From: CAZUAQ01 sp964618455
GTDB lineage: Bacteria > Planctomycetota > Phycisphaerae > UBA1845 > PWPN01
Length of the DNA stretch: 64,000 nt
Direction of reading: 5' to 3'
Assembly (NCBI GenBank): GCA_964618455.1
Contig: CAZUAQ010000011.1
Span: forward strand, 1-64,000
Numbering within the stretch: position 1 is the first letter of the stretch; each line of letters starts with the position of its first letter. Shown piece by piece: positions 62,897 to 64,000 of this stretch. Made by a program: the position numbers and the translations under genes. Below the pieces are notes generated by a model. That model ran no database searches, had not been told where the DNA came from, and saw only the letters and a list, made by a program, of their open reading frames with translations.

Positions 62897-64000
62897 GAAT
62901 CGTCCTCCGGAAGGGCGCGTAAACGAAATGGGGCGCTCTTGACGATTTCGACGATCAGCGTGGAGAAGCGATCGCCGTTGGATTCCAGTTTCTCACAGAC
63001 GGCCTGAACAGTGCACCTGTCATTATATTCGAGACCACGCCCGAGGGCATACGTCAGCATTTTTTCGGTCAGGCAGATGCGAAAAAGGTGGCTTTTTTCG
63101 GCGAGCAGGGCGATCAGTTCCTCCGGGCCGTCAAAGGAGGCACCGTCCGGGAGGGATCCGGAGGCATCGATGGGGTGGGTCCCCTCACGATCGCGCCAGG
63201 CGCCGATGGCGTTGAAATTCTCGAGCCCCAGGCCGATAGGGTCCATGCGGTTGTGGCAGGAACGACAGTCGTCGCGAATCAGGTGGACTTCGAGCCGCTG
63301 CCGCAGCGTCAATTCTTCGGGGCGTTCCGCCGCGGCTTCGCCTTCTTTGGGCTCCGGCGCCGCCTCGGGAAGGGCGGGCACATCCGGCGGCGGCGGGGGC
63401 GGGGGCGTGCCGAGGATCTGCTCGAGCACCCATTTGCCGCGCTTGACCGGACTGGTGCGCGTCGGGTCGGACGTGAGCGTGAGCACCCCGGCGTGGGTGA
63501 TGACACCGCCCGGTCGCTTGCCCTCCAGGGATACAAGTCGGAACTGCTCGCCTTCGATCTCGGGAACGCCGTAGTGCTTCGCGAGGCGTTCGTTCATGAA
63601 GGTGTAATCGGAGATCAGGAAGTCGAGGATGCTGCGATCCTCACGCATGATGTGCCGGAAGAGCGCTTCCGATTCTTCGCGCATGGCCCGGCGCAGGGTT
63701 TCGTCGAAATCGGGAAAGTGCTGCGGGTCGGGCTTGATGTCGGCAAGCTTGCGGATTTCGAGCCACTGGCCGGCGAAATTCTCGACCAGCGCTTCGGATC
63801 TCGGATCGGCAAGCATGCGCCGCACCTGCGCTTCGAGCACCGCGTCATCATGGAGTCGATTCTCGGAGGCGAGTCGGAAGAGCGTCTCATCGGGCATCGT
63901 GCTCCAGAGGAAATAGGAGAGTCGCGACGCCAGGGCGTAGTCATCGAGGGAATACACGCCGGTGGAAAGATCCGCCGAAGGGGGTACATCCTCCACGAGG
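62893..64000 (-). CDS. DUF1592/DUF1588/DUF1585 protein with c-type heme motif, 5' end outside the window
   Basis: The visible 369 residues are the C-terminal part of the family; the frame continues past position 64000, and the true start is not seen. Order: end of DUF1592 (LDDYALASRLSYFLWSTMPDETLFRLA), DUF1588 (FMNERLAKHYGVPEIEGEQFRLV, then a Pro run before DVPALPEAAPEP), a CxxCH heme motif in DDCRSCHNRMDPIGLGLENFNAIGAWRD, and DUF1585 at the end (LTYALGRGLEYNDRCTVQAVCEKLESNGDRFSTLIVEIVKSAPF). The neighbour is DUF1552, the classic planctomycete partner, joined by ATGA overlap. Electron transfer at the cell surface is likely but the substrate is unknown. Confidence 0.9.
   Translation of the reverse strand, partial: LVEDVPPSADLSTGVYSLDDYALASRLSYFLWSTMPDETLFRLASENRLHDDAVLEAQVRRMLADPRSEALVENFAGQWLEIRKLADIKPDPQHFPDFDETLRRAMREESEALFRHIMREDRSILDFLISDYTFMNERLAKHYGVPEIEGEQFRLVSLEGKRPGGVITHAGVLTLTSDPTRTSPVKRGKWVLEQILGTPPPPPPPDVPALPEAAPEPKEGEAAAERPEELTLRQRLEVHLIRDDCRSCHNRMDPIGLGLENFNAIGAWRDREGTHPIDASGSLPDGASFDGPEELIALLAEKSHLFRICLTEKMLTYALGRGLEYNDRCTVQAVCEKLESNGDRFSTLIVEIVKSAPFRLRALPEDDS

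Noticed and set aside
61412..63007. 531-codon plus-strand frame opposite the DUF1552 gene
   Set aside because: DUF1552 hallmark HHHLSHH lies on the minus strand.

Overview
The window reads as a G+C-rich chromosome segment from a planctomycete, most likely of the Phycisphaerae type. Three things point there: families almost confined to that phylum (DUF1501 with DUF1549/DUF1553, DUF1552 with DUF1592/1588/1585), several Tat-exported Gfo/Idh/MocA and ThuA-type sugar proteins, and a PEP-CTERM/exosortase-linked exopolysaccharide locus. I see no rRNA, tRNA or CRISPR array. Taxonomy is inference from gene content; no marker gene was placed on a tree.

Left part (1-31 kb): a small secreted protein; an (alpha/alpha)-barrel protein; succinyl-CoA synthetase sucC and sucD separated by a secreted glycosidase-like gene; nadE; a PEP-CTERM surface protein; an SMP-30-type lactonase; and a long run of secreted carbohydrate-active genes (CBM9-like fusion, GH113-like, MGH1/GH63-like lipoprotein, ThuA, GH38 alpha-mannosidase-like). 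The DUF1501 and DUF1549/1553 pair and a degenerate phospholipase-D-like protein are mixed in. Between ThuA and GH38 lies a lower-G+C gene whose Toprim domain matches the A subunit of DNA topoisomerase VI (Spo11), with no B subunit nearby. It is the most unexpected gene in the window.

Middle (30-37 kb): a complete polyhydroxyalkanoate (PHA) island. Two SDR reductases (acetoacetyl-CoA reductase type) run leftward; phaR (regulator), a phasin, phaA (thiolase), a PhaE-like synthase subunit with a lysine-rich tail, and class III phaC run rightward. A perfect palindrome sits just upstream of the phasin promoter, with related half-sites at phaR, suggesting a PhaR regulon.

Right-middle (37-51 kb): a leftward six-gene exopolysaccharide operon (Wza-like exporter, Wzz-like chain-length protein, BY-kinase, FemAB-like protein, two glycosyltransferases). 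Diverging from it is an ExeA/XrtA-type AAA ATPase fused to over 1,100 residues of coiled coil, followed by TPR/BamD-like, LptE-like and ftsH genes.

Right end (53-64 kb): a GNAT acetyltransferase; a GxxExxY gene broken by one amber codon inside an inverted-repeat cassette; a HEAT lipoprotein and murI; a sugar-isomerase/oxidoreductase cassette; and a DUF1552/DUF1592 pair running off the window. Short-period inverted repeats recur at three places (about 1.9, 54 and 57.7 kb). Many long antisense reading frames exist only because the real genes are G+C-rich; they are not annotated.
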